Source: Lichenibacterium ramalinae (GTDB lineage: Bacteria > Pseudomonadota > Alphaproteobacteria > Rhizobiales > Beijerinckiaceae). From it: a stretch of 64,000 nt of DNA. This document shows, in pieces, positions 33,905 to 41,772 of this stretch (its first letter is position 1; every line of letters begins with the position of its first letter). The position numbers and the translations under genes are program-made. Under the pieces are notes generated by a model. The model was not told where the DNA came from, did not search any database, and was given only the letters and a program-made list of their open reading frames with translations. The stretch is from positions 60,757-124,756 of the forward strand of contig NZ_QYBC01000019.1 of assembly GCF_004137085.1 (NCBI RefSeq). Reading direction: 5' to 3'.

Positions 33905-35877
33905 GCGCCGGGCCCGCCCTGCTGCGCCGCCTCCTCGGTCGCCGCGGCGGGAGCCCGGCCGCGCGCAACGGCCGCGCCATGGCGGCGCTGGCGGTGCGGG
34001 CCGAGCGGGGCGACGTCGAGGCGTGCCGGCAGCTCGGCATCGCCTTCCTCAAGGGCGACGGCGTCCTGCCGCAGCTCCCCGCGGCCGCCCGATGGCTGAC
34101 GGCGGCGGCGAAGGCGGGGGACCGCGAGGCCGCCTACCTGCTCGGTGAACTCCTGCTGCACGGTGACGGGGGCGACAGCGGCTTCGCCGGACGGTGGTAC
34201 GAGGCGGCCCGCCAGGCCGACCCCCAATCCGCCGAGCGCAACCGGCAACTCCTCTATCCGGACGGCGTGAGCCTGGCGGCCGACCCCGCGGCGGCCCATC
34301 ACTGGACGGGGGCCGCGGCACGGGCGGGACATGCCGAGGCGCAGGCCCATTACGGCTACCTTTGGGCGCAGGGCCTGGGCTGCGAGCGGTCCTACGACGA
34401 GGCGCACCTCTGGTACGAGGCGGCCGTGGCGGCGGGCGTCGCCCGGGCCGAACTCGGCCTCGGCGTGCTGCGCCTCTACGGGCTCGGCTGCGCGGCGGAT
34501 GCCGAGGCGGCACGGCCTCTCCTCGCCCAGGCGGCGGGGCGGGGCGAGCCCACGGCGGCCTTCCTGCTGGCGACCCTGCTGCTGGACGGCGACTCCCCGG
34601 ACCCCGCCGCCGCCCTCGAGCACCTGCGCGCCGCCGCGGCCGCGAAGCTCCCGGCCGCCCAGCACCGCCTGGCGGAGATCCGCCTGTCCTCGGGCGAGGC
34701 CGCCGGCCGGATCGAGGCCGAGAACCTGCTGCGGGCGGCCGCGAAGTCCGGCTTCGGACCCGCCATGACGGCCCTGGCCGACTATTACGACGGCGGCCTC
34801 GGCATGCCCGCCAACGCCAACGAAGCGGCCCGCTGGTACCGGCAGGCGGCCGAGGCGGGCGACGTCGACGCGCAGTTCGTCTATGCGGGCCTCGTCGCCC
34901 GCGGCGAGGGCGTGCCCCGGATCGACCGCGAAGCGCTGCGCTGGTTCCTCCGCGCCGCCGAAGCCGGCCACAGCGCCGCGGCCTTCAACCTCGCGGTCTT
35001 CCTGCGGGACGGCGTCGGGACTCCGGCGGACGAGGTCGCGGCCCTCGCCTGGTTCGTGCGGGCGGCCGAGGGCGGGCTCGACCTCGCCCTCGCCCACCTC
35101 GGCGACATGCATCTCGCCGGGCGCGGCACGCCGGCCGATGCCGACGCCGCCATGCGCTGGTTCGCCATGGCCGCCGAGCGCGGGCGGCCCGAGGCCAAGG
35201 CGGCGCTGGCCCTGCTCCACATCGACGGACGCATCCCCGGGGCCGATGCCGACCTCGGCAGGGCCCTGCTGACGGAGGCGGCGGAAGCCGGCCACGTCCC
35301 GGCCCAGAAACGGCTCGGCCGCATCCACCTGCAACTCCATCCGCCGGAGGCCCACCTCCCGCGGGCGGCCCACTGGCTCCGTGCCGCGGCCGAGGCCGGC
35401 GACGCCGACGCCATGTTCGCCCTCGGGGGGCTGCTGCGCCAGCTGCACGGCGGCCCCCGCGGCGCCAGGGCCGCGGCCGACTGGTTCTCGCGGGCCGCGG
35501 GTGCGGGGCATGCGGAGGCGAGCTTCGAACTCGCCGTCCTCCACTGCCAGGGCCAGGGCGTGCGCAGGGACTTCGCCCGCGCCGTGGAGCTGTACCGTGC
35601 GGCCGCCCAGGACGGCGTCGTGGCGGCCCAGTACAACCTCGCCATCATGACGCTGAACGGTCAGGGAACGGAGGTCGACGTCGCGGTCGCGGTGCGCTGG
35701 TGCGAGTCCGCCGCCCTCGCCGGCATGAGCCAGGCCCAGGTGACGCTCGCCGAGCTCCTCGCCGCCGGCGAGCTGGTCGAGCAGAACCTGGCCCTGGCCC
35801 GCCATTGGGCCGAGGCCGCCGTCACCGCGGGGCACCCCCAGGCCCTGCAGCTCATCGACCGCCTGGCGGAGGCCTGA
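33901..35877 (+). CDS. Large Sel1-repeat (TPR-like) protein
   Basis: A GTG start overlaps the hlyD-type stop; 658 aa. After a basic N-terminus the rest consists of roughly 15 Sel1-like repeats of about 36 aa, with the recurring pattern A..W...AAEAG...A...LG....G.G. Examples are EAARWYRQAAEAGDVDAQF and RDFARAVELYRAAAQDG. No signal peptide or membrane helix is evident. Sel1 proteins are helical solenoids that mediate protein-protein contacts. Tight coupling to the secretion genes suggests an assembly or cargo-handling role, but this is inferred. Some repeats are irregular around residues 95-115. Confidence 0.88.
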   Translation: MSAGPALLRRLLGRRGGSPAARNGRAMAALAVRAERGDVEACRQLGIAFLKGDGVLPQLPAAARWLTAAAKAGDREAAYLLGELLLHGDGGDSGFAGRWYEAARQADPQSAERNRQLLYPDGVSLAADPAAAHHWTGAAARAGHAEAQAHYGYLWAQGLGCERSYDEAHLWYEAAVAAGVARAELGLGVLRLYGLGCAADAEAARPLLAQAAGRGEPTAAFLLATLLLDGDSPDPAAALEHLRAAAAAKLPAAQHRLAEIRLSSGEAAGRIEAENLLRAAAKSGFGPAMTALADYYDGGLGMPANANEAARWYRQAAEAGDVDAQFVYAGLVARGEGVPRIDREALRWFLRAAEAGHSAAAFNLAVFLRDGVGTPADEVAALAWFVRAAEGGLDLALAHLGDMHLAGRGTPADADAAMRWFAMAAERGRPEAKAALALLHIDGRIPGADADLGRALLTEAAEAGHVPAQKRLGRIHLQLHPPEAHLPRAAHWLRAAAEAGDADAMFALGGLLRQLHGGPRGARAAADWFSRAAGAGHAEASFELAVLHCQGQGVRRDFARAVELYRAAAQDGVVAAQYNLAIMTLNGQGTEVDVAVAVRWCESAALAGMSQAQVTLAELLAAGELVEQNLALARHWAEAAVTAGHPQALQLIDRLAEA

Positions 35878-35946
35878 GCGCGGCCTGCCGGGGGACGTCG
35901 TGCTTACGGTCGGGGGAGAGGGCCGGCGAACACCGTCGGGGCAGCG

Positions 35947-36528
35947 TCACAGCCGCGTCATCGCGCCCTTCACACGCGCCATGAAGCCTTGCCGCTGCGC
36001 CGCCGTGGCGACGTTCATGTGGTACAGGCCGTAGAAGTCGGCCCGCGCGCCGCCGGTCAGCCAGCGCAGGTAGCGGGTGACGATCTTCTTCGAGGGATTC
36101 GCCATCCACCATACCATGTGGCGCGGCCGCCCGTAGGTCACGATGCCGACGATGCGCCGCATGTTGGTGAGCATGGGCCGCACGTTCTCGGGATCGGTCA
36201 GGTCGAAGGCCACGCCCGGCATCAGCAGGCGGTCGAAGAACCCCTTGAGCAAGGCGGGCGGGCCGAAGGTCCAGGTGGGAAACTGCACCACCAGCGCCTC
36301 GGCGGCCCGGAGCCGCGCCACATAGGGCTCGAGCCCGGCCTGGTTCACGGCCGTGTCGTGATAGTGGCGCCGCGCCTGCTCGCTCAGCACCGGGTCGAAC
36401 CCTTCGGCATAGAGGTCGAGCAGGTCCACCTCGTGGCCGGCTGCGGCGAGGCCCGCCAGGGCCTCGGTCCGCACGGCGGCGTGGAAGCTTTCGGGCAGCG
36501 GGTGGCAGTAGAGGTAGAGGACGCGCAT
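35947..36528 (-). CDS. NAD(P)H-dependent oxidoreductase, flavodoxin-2 fold
   Basis: 193 aa. The N-terminal MRVLYLYCHPLPESFHAAV is the phosphate-binding strand-loop of KefF/NQO1-type flavoproteins. VVQFPTWTFGPPALLKGFFDRL contains the conserved W-x-F-G-x-P-A-L-K-G motif that contacts FMN/FAD. Family members reduce quinones or nitro/azo compounds with NAD(P)H. It is last in a minus-strand operon (importer, FAD oxidase, this gene), 7 bases from the FAD oxidase gene. It may recycle an electron acceptor. Confidence 0.88.
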   Translation of the reverse strand: MRVLYLYCHPLPESFHAAVRTEALAGLAAAGHEVDLLDLYAEGFDPVLSEQARRHYHDTAVNQAGLEPYVARLRAAEALVVQFPTWTFGPPALLKGFFDRLLMPGVAFDLTDPENVRPMLTNMRRIVGIVTYGRPRHMVWWMANPSKKIVTRYLRWLTGGARADFYGLYHMNVATAAQRQGFMARVKGAMTRL

Positions 36529-36535
36529 CGGCGGC

Positions 36536-37900
36536 TCAGGCCCGCGGCGCCGGCACGAAGCTGCGCATCTTGCCGGGGTTCAGCAGCCCCATCGGGTCGA
36601 CCTCGCGCTTGAAGCCGATCTGGTCGGCGTCGGCGCGCTTGTGGCGGCTGCCGTCCTCCAGCGTCATGACGTGCGGGTTGGCGATCATGACGCCATGCGC
36701 CTCGTGCAGCGCCATGATGGCGTCGAGCCGCTCGGGCGTCGAGAAGCGGATCACCGGCAGGGCGCTCGCCGTCACCCGGCCACCGAAGCGGATGAACTCG
36801 CAGTGGCCGAGCAGTTCCTCCGGGAACATCGCGCACATCTCGCCCACCGATTCCAGCACCCTGTCGTGCGGGAACAGGCATTGCAGGTAGGTGACGCCGC
36901 GGTCGGCCTTCAGCATCTGCAGCGTCGTGTGGTTCCAGGTGTACTCGTAGAGCGGCGTCTGGCCCGGCGCGTCGCTGGCCGGCCGTTCCAGGGTGATGTC
37001 GCCGTCGCCGCCGAGCAGCGCCTTGAAACTCTCGACCGACGCTTCCGCCACCATGACGATGAGGACGGCCCGGCCTTCGGGGCAGAAGGGCCGCACCTCG
37101 GCGAAGAAGGACGGCAGCGGCCAGGCGATGGGCGCGATGAGCTTCTTGACGATGCCGTCCGCCAGCGCTGCCGCGTGGCCGAAGGCCATGGCGCCGGCGA
37201 ACGTGTCGAAGGCGACGATCATCTCGACCCAGGGCCAGGCCGGCGCCAGGGGCATCTCCAGCGCCGTGATGATGCCGGTGGTGCCGTAGGCGCGGTTCAC
37301 CTTCTGGGCGGCATCGCCCCGCAGCTCGATGGCGTGGGGCTCGGGTTCGACCGTGACGATGCGGGCCGCCCGGATGTTGCCGGGCTCGCGCAGCCCCCCG
37401 TAGGTGATGGAGCCGATGCCGCCCGAGCCGCCCGCCACGAACCCGCCGACCGTGGCGCGGCGCTTGGTCGAGGGATGCAGGCGCTGCTCCAGCCCCTGCG
37501 GGGCCAGCATGGCGTCGAGCTCCGACATGACGAGGCCCGGCCCGCAGCGCACCACCCCGCCCCGCACCCACTCGACTTCGGTCAGCCCCGACAGGTCGAG
37601 CAGCACGCCCCCGTGCAGCGGCACGGCCTGGCCGTAGTTTCCCGTCGCGGCGCCGCGCGGCGTGATCGGCACGCCGAAGCGCGCGCAGGCCGCCGCGACG
37701 CGCATCACCTCGGCTTCGGTGCGGGGCGAGACCAGCACGTCGGCGCTCTTGCCGTGGAGCTGGGCGTTGAGGATGGGGCTGTACCAGAAAAAATCGCGCG
37801 AGCGTTTGCGCACCGTCGCGGCTTCGGTGACGACCGGGACGTCGCCGAGGGCGTCGATGAGGGCGCCGAGCTTCGGATGCGGCTGGGGGATGGCGGTCAT
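36536..37900 (-). CDS. FAD-binding oxidoreductase (GlcD/VAO type)
   Basis: 454 aa. It has a PCMH-type FAD-binding domain: PITPRGAATGNYGQAVPLHGG, then a second FAD loop AGGSGGIGSITYGGLREPGNI. It lacks an obvious covalent-attachment His. The C-terminal part (about 230-450) is more divergent than in glycolate or D-lactate dehydrogenases and ends with NPHVMTLEDGSRHK and LLNPGKM, which is typical. It likely oxidises a hydroxy-acid or alcohol, with the substrate delivered by the ABC importer encoded upstream. Confidence 0.87.
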   Translation of the reverse strand: MTAIPQPHPKLGALIDALGDVPVVTEAATVRKRSRDFFWYSPILNAQLHGKSADVLVSPRTEAEVMRVAAACARFGVPITPRGAATGNYGQAVPLHGGVLLDLSGLTEVEWVRGGVVRCGPGLVMSELDAMLAPQGLEQRLHPSTKRRATVGGFVAGGSGGIGSITYGGLREPGNIRAARIVTVEPEPHAIELRGDAAQKVNRAYGTTGIITALEMPLAPAWPWVEMIVAFDTFAGAMAFGHAAALADGIVKKLIAPIAWPLPSFFAEVRPFCPEGRAVLIVMVAEASVESFKALLGGDGDITLERPASDAPGQTPLYEYTWNHTTLQMLKADRGVTYLQCLFPHDRVLESVGEMCAMFPEELLGHCEFIRFGGRVTASALPVIRFSTPERLDAIMALHEAHGVMIANPHVMTLEDGSRHKRADADQIGFKREVDPMGLLNPGKMRSFVPAPRA

Positions 37901-37925
37901 GGAAGCGGGGCCTCGTCGAGGGACA

Positions 37926-38726
37926 TCAGCGTTCGGCCCGGCGTTCGCTGTCGTGCCAGGAGCCGAGCGCCAGGGTGCTCAGCCCCGCCATGGCGAGGAA
38001 CAGCGCGACGCCGGCCGCCGTGATGAGGAACAGGGCCGCGAACATGCGCGGGATGTCGAGCTCGAAGCCCGATTGCAGGATCTCGTAGGCGAGGCCCGCG
38101 CTGCGCCCGCCCGTGCCGGCGACGAACTCCGCCACCACGGCGCCGATCAGGGCGAGGCCGCTGGAGATGCGCAGCCCGGCGAAGAACAGCGGCAGGGCGC
38201 TCGGGATGCGCAGCCGCCACAGCGTGGCGAGCGCGCTCGCCTTGTTGAGGGCAAAGAGGTTGGCGAGTCCCGGATCGACGCTGCGCAGGCCCAGGGTGGT
38301 GTTGGAGATGACCGGGAACAGCGCCACCAGCGTGGCGCAGACGATCAGCGCCGCCTGCGTGTTCTTGACCAGGATGATGATGAGCGGCGCGATGGCGACG
38401 ACCGGGGTCACCTGCAGCATCACGGCATAGGGGAACAGGCTGCGCTCGATCGCCCGGCTCTGCACGAAGACGAAGGCCACCAGCGTGCCGAGGACGACCG
38501 CGCAGACGAAGGCCGCGAGCGTCACCTCGAGGGTGAAGCCGAGGGCACGGAACAGCGTCGGGGCATCCGACAGGAACACGCGCGCGATGGCGCTCGGCGC
38601 CGGCAGAAGGAACTCGGGGATGGCGAAGAACCGGCAGGCGCCCTCCCAGGCCGCCAGCAGCACCAGGCCGGTGACCAGCGGGGGCGCGAGCGCGCGGAAC
38701 CGAGCGGACGTCGCCAGGGGCTTCAT
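37926..38726 (-). CDS. ABC transporter permease (SsuC/ThiX type)
   Basis: The ATG at 38726 overlaps the ATPase stop by four bases; 266 aa; longer extensions are shadows. There are about six membrane helices. The N-terminal LLAAWEGACRFFAIPEFLLPAPSAI is split over the first helix and the periplasmic loop typical of nitrate/taurine/thiamine-precursor importers. The EAA loop is near ATLWRLRIPSALPLFFAGLR. It forms the channel of the importer as a homodimer. Confidence 0.9.
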   Translation of the reverse strand: MKPLATSARFRALAPPLVTGLVLLAAWEGACRFFAIPEFLLPAPSAIARVFLSDAPTLFRALGFTLEVTLAAFVCAVVLGTLVAFVFVQSRAIERSLFPYAVMLQVTPVVAIAPLIIILVKNTQAALIVCATLVALFPVISNTTLGLRSVDPGLANLFALNKASALATLWRLRIPSALPLFFAGLRISSGLALIGAVVAEFVAGTGGRSAGLAYEILQSGFELDIPRMFAALFLITAAGVALFLAMAGLSTLALGSWHDSERRAER

Positions 38727-39547
38727 GCCGGGCTTCCGTTGCCGCTCGCCAGCGACGCCTCCATGAGGGCGAGCGACAGCGTCCGGCAATGGTCGGCGAA
38801 GCGCGGGCTCGTGCGGAAGGCGTCGCCGCGGGGCTGCGGCTCGGGGATGGCGATCTCGCGGACGATGCGGCCCGGGTTCGCCGCCATCACGACGATGCGG
38901 GTGGACAGGAAGACCGCCTCGTAGATCGAATGGGTGACGAAGACCGTGGTGAAGCGCCGGCGCCACCACAGCGCGGCGAGGTCGGCGTCGAGCCTGTTGC
39001 GGGTGATCTCGTCAAGCGCGCCGAAGGGCTCGTCCATCAGCAGCATGTCGGGCTCCGTCACCAGCGCGCGGGCGATGGAGGCCCGCATCTTCATGCCGCC
39101 CGACAACTGGCGCGGGTGGTGGCGGGCGTGGCTCGACAGGCCGACCAGCGCCAGTGCCTCGGCGACGCGCGCCGACGCCGCGGCGCGCGGCACGCCGGCG
39201 AGGTCGAGCGGCAGCCGCACGTTGGCGTCGATGCGGGCCCAGGGCATCAGCGTGGCGTCCTGGAACACGAAGGACAGGCGCCGCCCATCCCCGCCCACGC
39301 CGTCGAAGCCGCCGCGCCACCACAGGACGCGACCGTCCGTGGGCTGCTGAAGGTTGGCCATGAGCGACAGCAGCGTGCTCTTGCCGCAGCCCGAAGGGCC
39401 GATGAGCGAGAGGAAGTCCCCCTGCTCCACCGTGAGGCTGAGCGGCGCGAGGCCGCGCGTGCCGTTGGCGAAGACCTTGTCGGCCGACAGGACCTCGACG
39501 GCGGGCCGGCGGCTCTCGGCAGCCACGGGGGCGCTGGCGGACGGCAT
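38723..39547 (-). CDS. ABC transporter ATP-binding protein (SsuB/TauB type)
   Basis: 274 aa. Walker A is GPSGCGKST and the Q-loop is VFQDATLMPWARI. The signature is LSGGMKMRASIARAL and Walker B is MLLMDEPFGALDEITR. The switch His is in VFVTHSIYEAVFLS. All are typical of the nitrate/sulfonate/pyrimidine importer class. It lies between the SBP gene (11 bases upstream) and the permease gene (4-base overlap). Confidence 0.92.
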   Translation of the reverse strand: MPSASAPVAAESRRPAVEVLSADKVFANGTRGLAPLSLTVEQGDFLSLIGPSGCGKSTLLSLMANLQQPTDGRVLWWRGGFDGVGGDGRRLSFVFQDATLMPWARIDANVRLPLDLAGVPRAAASARVAEALALVGLSSHARHHPRQLSGGMKMRASIARALVTEPDMLLMDEPFGALDEITRNRLDADLAALWWRRRFTTVFVTHSIYEAVFLSTRIVVMAANPGRIVREIAIPEPQPRGDAFRTSPRFADHCRTLSLALMEASLASGNGSPA

Positions 39548-39558
39548 GGCCGGCCCGC

Positions 39559-40596
39559 TCAGTTCAGCTTGGCGTCGAGGTCCGCCGTGAAGGCGGTCGT
39601 GAAGGCCCTGTGCCAGTCGGTATCGGGCTTGAGCAGGCCGTTCGCCACCATGTAGTCGTCCGTCGCCTTCCAGCGTGCCTCCGTCATGGAGCCGATCGGC
39701 ACCGTGCCGTCGCCGTCGAGGACGCCGAGTTCGCGCATCTTGGCGATGCCGTAGGCGATCTGCGCTTCGCTCATCTTGGGATTGGCGGCCTTGATGAGCG
39801 CGTTGCCGGGCGCCGGGTCCTTCATGTAATCGCGCCAGCCCTGCATCGATGCCCTGATGAAGGCCTTCAGCACCTCGGGCCGGGTTTCCATCACCTTGCG
39901 GGTGGTCACGATGGTGGACCCGTAGGGCGGATAGCCGTCCTTGGCGAAGAGGTAGAAATGCACCGGCACGCCCTTCTCTTGCGCCTGGAACGGCTCGGAG
40001 GAGGAATAGGCCTGCTGGGCCGTGTCGGGGTCGGCGAAGAAGGGCTGCAGGTTGAACGTATAGGCCTTCGTCTGGTCGTCGGTGAGGCCGTATTTCGCCT
40101 TCAGCCAGGGCCAGAAGGTGGTGTGGCTCGACGAGGCGATGAGGATCGTCTTGCCCTTCAAGCCGGCCAGCCCCGGCACGTCGGCATGCGTCATGGCGCC
40201 CTGGAGGTCGTGCTGGAACGTCGTCGCCACCGTGATGGCCGGCAGGCCCTTCTCGACGGCGTTCAGCACCTGGAAGTCGTAGCCCATGATGGCGTCGACC
40301 TCGCCGGCGAGCAGCAGCTGCATGGCGTTGACCTGCGGCCCGCCCATGCGGATCTCGGCGTCGATCCCGGCCTTGTCGTAGAGCCCCTCGGCCTTGGCCT
40401 GGTAGTAGCCGCCGTGTTCGGCCTGGGCGAACCAGTTGGTCAGGTAGGAGAATTTCTCGGCGGCGCTCGCCGGAACGGCCGAAAGCCCGGCCATCGCCAG
40501 GACGGCGAGACTGCGGACTGCGAGACTGCGGACGGCGAAGCTTCGGGCCGCATGGCTGCGGGCTGCGGGGACGGGTGCGCGCGTGCTGGTCGACAT
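39559..40596 (-). CDS. NMT1/ThiY-like ABC substrate-binding protein
   Basis: 345 aa from the ATG at 40596. The signal peptide is odd: it contains near-tandem copies of RSFAVRSLAVRSLAV before the hydrophobic core and AAPASA-like cleavage region. The mature part begins KFSYLTNWFAQAEHGGYYQA, a hallmark of THI5/NMT1-like receptors that bind thiamine precursors, pyrimidines or related heterocycles. Later segments TILIASSSHTTFWPW and YSSSEPFQAQEKGVPVHF fit the fold. It is the first gene of the minus-strand operon and divergent from a LysR regulator. A cytosine-deaminase-like gene nearby supports an N-heterocyclic ligand (inference). Confidence 0.88.
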   Translation of the reverse strand: MSTSTRAPVPAARSHAARSFAVRSLAVRSLAVLAMAGLSAVPASAAEKFSYLTNWFAQAEHGGYYQAKAEGLYDKAGIDAEIRMGGPQVNAMQLLLAGEVDAIMGYDFQVLNAVEKGLPAITVATTFQHDLQGAMTHADVPGLAGLKGKTILIASSSHTTFWPWLKAKYGLTDDQTKAYTFNLQPFFADPDTAQQAYSSSEPFQAQEKGVPVHFYLFAKDGYPPYGSTIVTTRKVMETRPEVLKAFIRASMQGWRDYMKDPAPGNALIKAANPKMSEAQIAYGIAKMRELGVLDGDGTVPIGSMTEARWKATDDYMVANGLLKPDTDWHRAFTTAFTADLDAKLN

Positions 40597-40683
40597 CGGT
40601 CCTCGCGGCGGTCTCGGCTGGATCGCCGGCGAGACTTCCACGGGGCGGCGTTGCGTGCGAGCATCGATTGCAGCGCGTCCCGT

Positions 40684-40696
40684 TCGCAAAATGCGA
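40684..40696. promoter_or_regulatory. LysR-type box between divergent genes
   Basis: TCGCA-AAA-TGCGA is a perfect 5-bp inverted repeat that also fits the T-N11-A rule for LysR operators. It lies in the divergent region, 88 bases upstream of the SBP gene and 67 bases upstream of the LysR gene. It is the best candidate site for that regulator. Confidence 0.5.
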
Positions 40697-40762
40697 GCAG
40701 TGGCGCGTCATTCGCCAGATGCCCGCCGAAGCGGCAGACATGATGATGTGGGTCGAGCGACG

Positions 40763-41665
40763 ATGCTGCACGGACGCATGCTGCGCTATCTCGACGAGGT
40801 CGCCCGTTGCGGCTCCATCCGCAAGGCCGCCGAACGGCTCAACGTCGCCGCGTCGGCGGTGAACCGGCAGATCCTGTCGCTCGAGGCCGAGCTCGACACG
40901 CCCCTGTTCGAGCGCATGCCGGGCGGCCTGCGCCTCACCGCGTCGGGCGAGATCCTCGTGGCGCATGTGCGGGACACGCTGCGCGAGCACGGCCGCGCCG
41001 TCGCCCGCATGGTGGCGTTGAAGGGGCTGCAGCGGGGCGAGGTCACCATCGCCACGATGGGCGGCCTCGCCGCCACGCGCCTCGCCGACGCCATGGTGGA
41101 GTTCCGCGCCACGCACCCGCGCGTGAAGCTCACCGTGCGGGTGCTGGCGCAGGACGACATCATGGCGGCGCTGCTGGCGGGCGAGGCCGACCTCGGCCTC
41201 GCCTTCGGCCTGCCCTCCCATCCCCGGCTGTTCCGCGCCATGGCGGTCGAACACCCCATCGGGGCGGTGATGTCGCCCGACCATCCGCTGGCCGGGCGGT
41301 TGTCGGTTCGCTTCGCCGATTGCCTGTCCCATCCGCTGCTGCTGATGGAGGGCGGCATGGCGCTGCGCGACGCGGTCGACCGCATGGTGCCGCCGAACGT
41401 CGACCTCATGCCGGCGCTGGAAACCAACTCGCTCGACCTGCTGCGCCGCATGGCCCGCACCAGTCCCTGCATCACCTTCATGTGCGGCTTCGAAGTCGAC
41501 GAGGAGGTGCGCCTGGGGCGGCTCGCCTTCGTGCCGATCCAGGGCGGCACCGTGCGCCAGACCGTGTCGCTGGTCCACCGCGCCTCGGGGCCGCTCGATC
41601 CCGTGGTGAGCGTCGTGGCGAGCTTCATCGGCGCGGCCTTCGCCGGAAGCGGCGAGGAGGGCTGA
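40763..41665 (+). CDS. LysR family transcriptional regulator
   Basis: The ATG at 40763 gives 300 aa; a second ATG at 40778 is also possible. The N-terminal winged helix (LRYLDEVARCGSIRKAAERL, then ASAVNRQILSLEAELDTPLF) is standard LysR. The C-terminal inducer-binding domain covers about 95-295. It is divergent from the NMT1-type importer operon and followed by the cytosine-deaminase-like gene. It is the probable activator of both in response to the imported compound. Confidence 0.9.
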   Translation: MLHGRMLRYLDEVARCGSIRKAAERLNVAASAVNRQILSLEAELDTPLFERMPGGLRLTASGEILVAHVRDTLREHGRAVARMVALKGLQRGEVTIATMGGLAATRLADAMVEFRATHPRVKLTVRVLAQDDIMAALLAGEADLGLAFGLPSHPRLFRAMAVEHPIGAVMSPDHPLAGRLSVRFADCLSHPLLLMEGGMALRDAVDRMVPPNVDLMPALETNSLDLLRRMARTSPCITFMCGFEVDEEVRLGRLAFVPIQGGTVRQTVSLVHRASGPLDPVVSVVASFIGAAFAGSGEEG

Positions 41666-41772
41666 AGCGCGGGCGCTGCCGCGACGCGCACGGGCCGCGC
41701 GCTTTTCCGAACTTGAGTGCGGGCCGGCGCTGTGGCCCGGTCGACGGCGGCGACACGGGGGAGCGACACACG

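Noticed and set aside
33901..35877. CRISPR-like or DNA satellite repeats in the Sel1 gene
   Set aside because: The periodicity is at protein level (about 36 residues); the DNA copies are diverged and have no constant spacers.
38723..41578. 951-aa minus-strand ORF covering ATPase, SBP and LysR genes
   Set aside because: Only its last 274 codons are the ABC ATPase; the rest is the shadow of the SBP and LysR genes in other frames.
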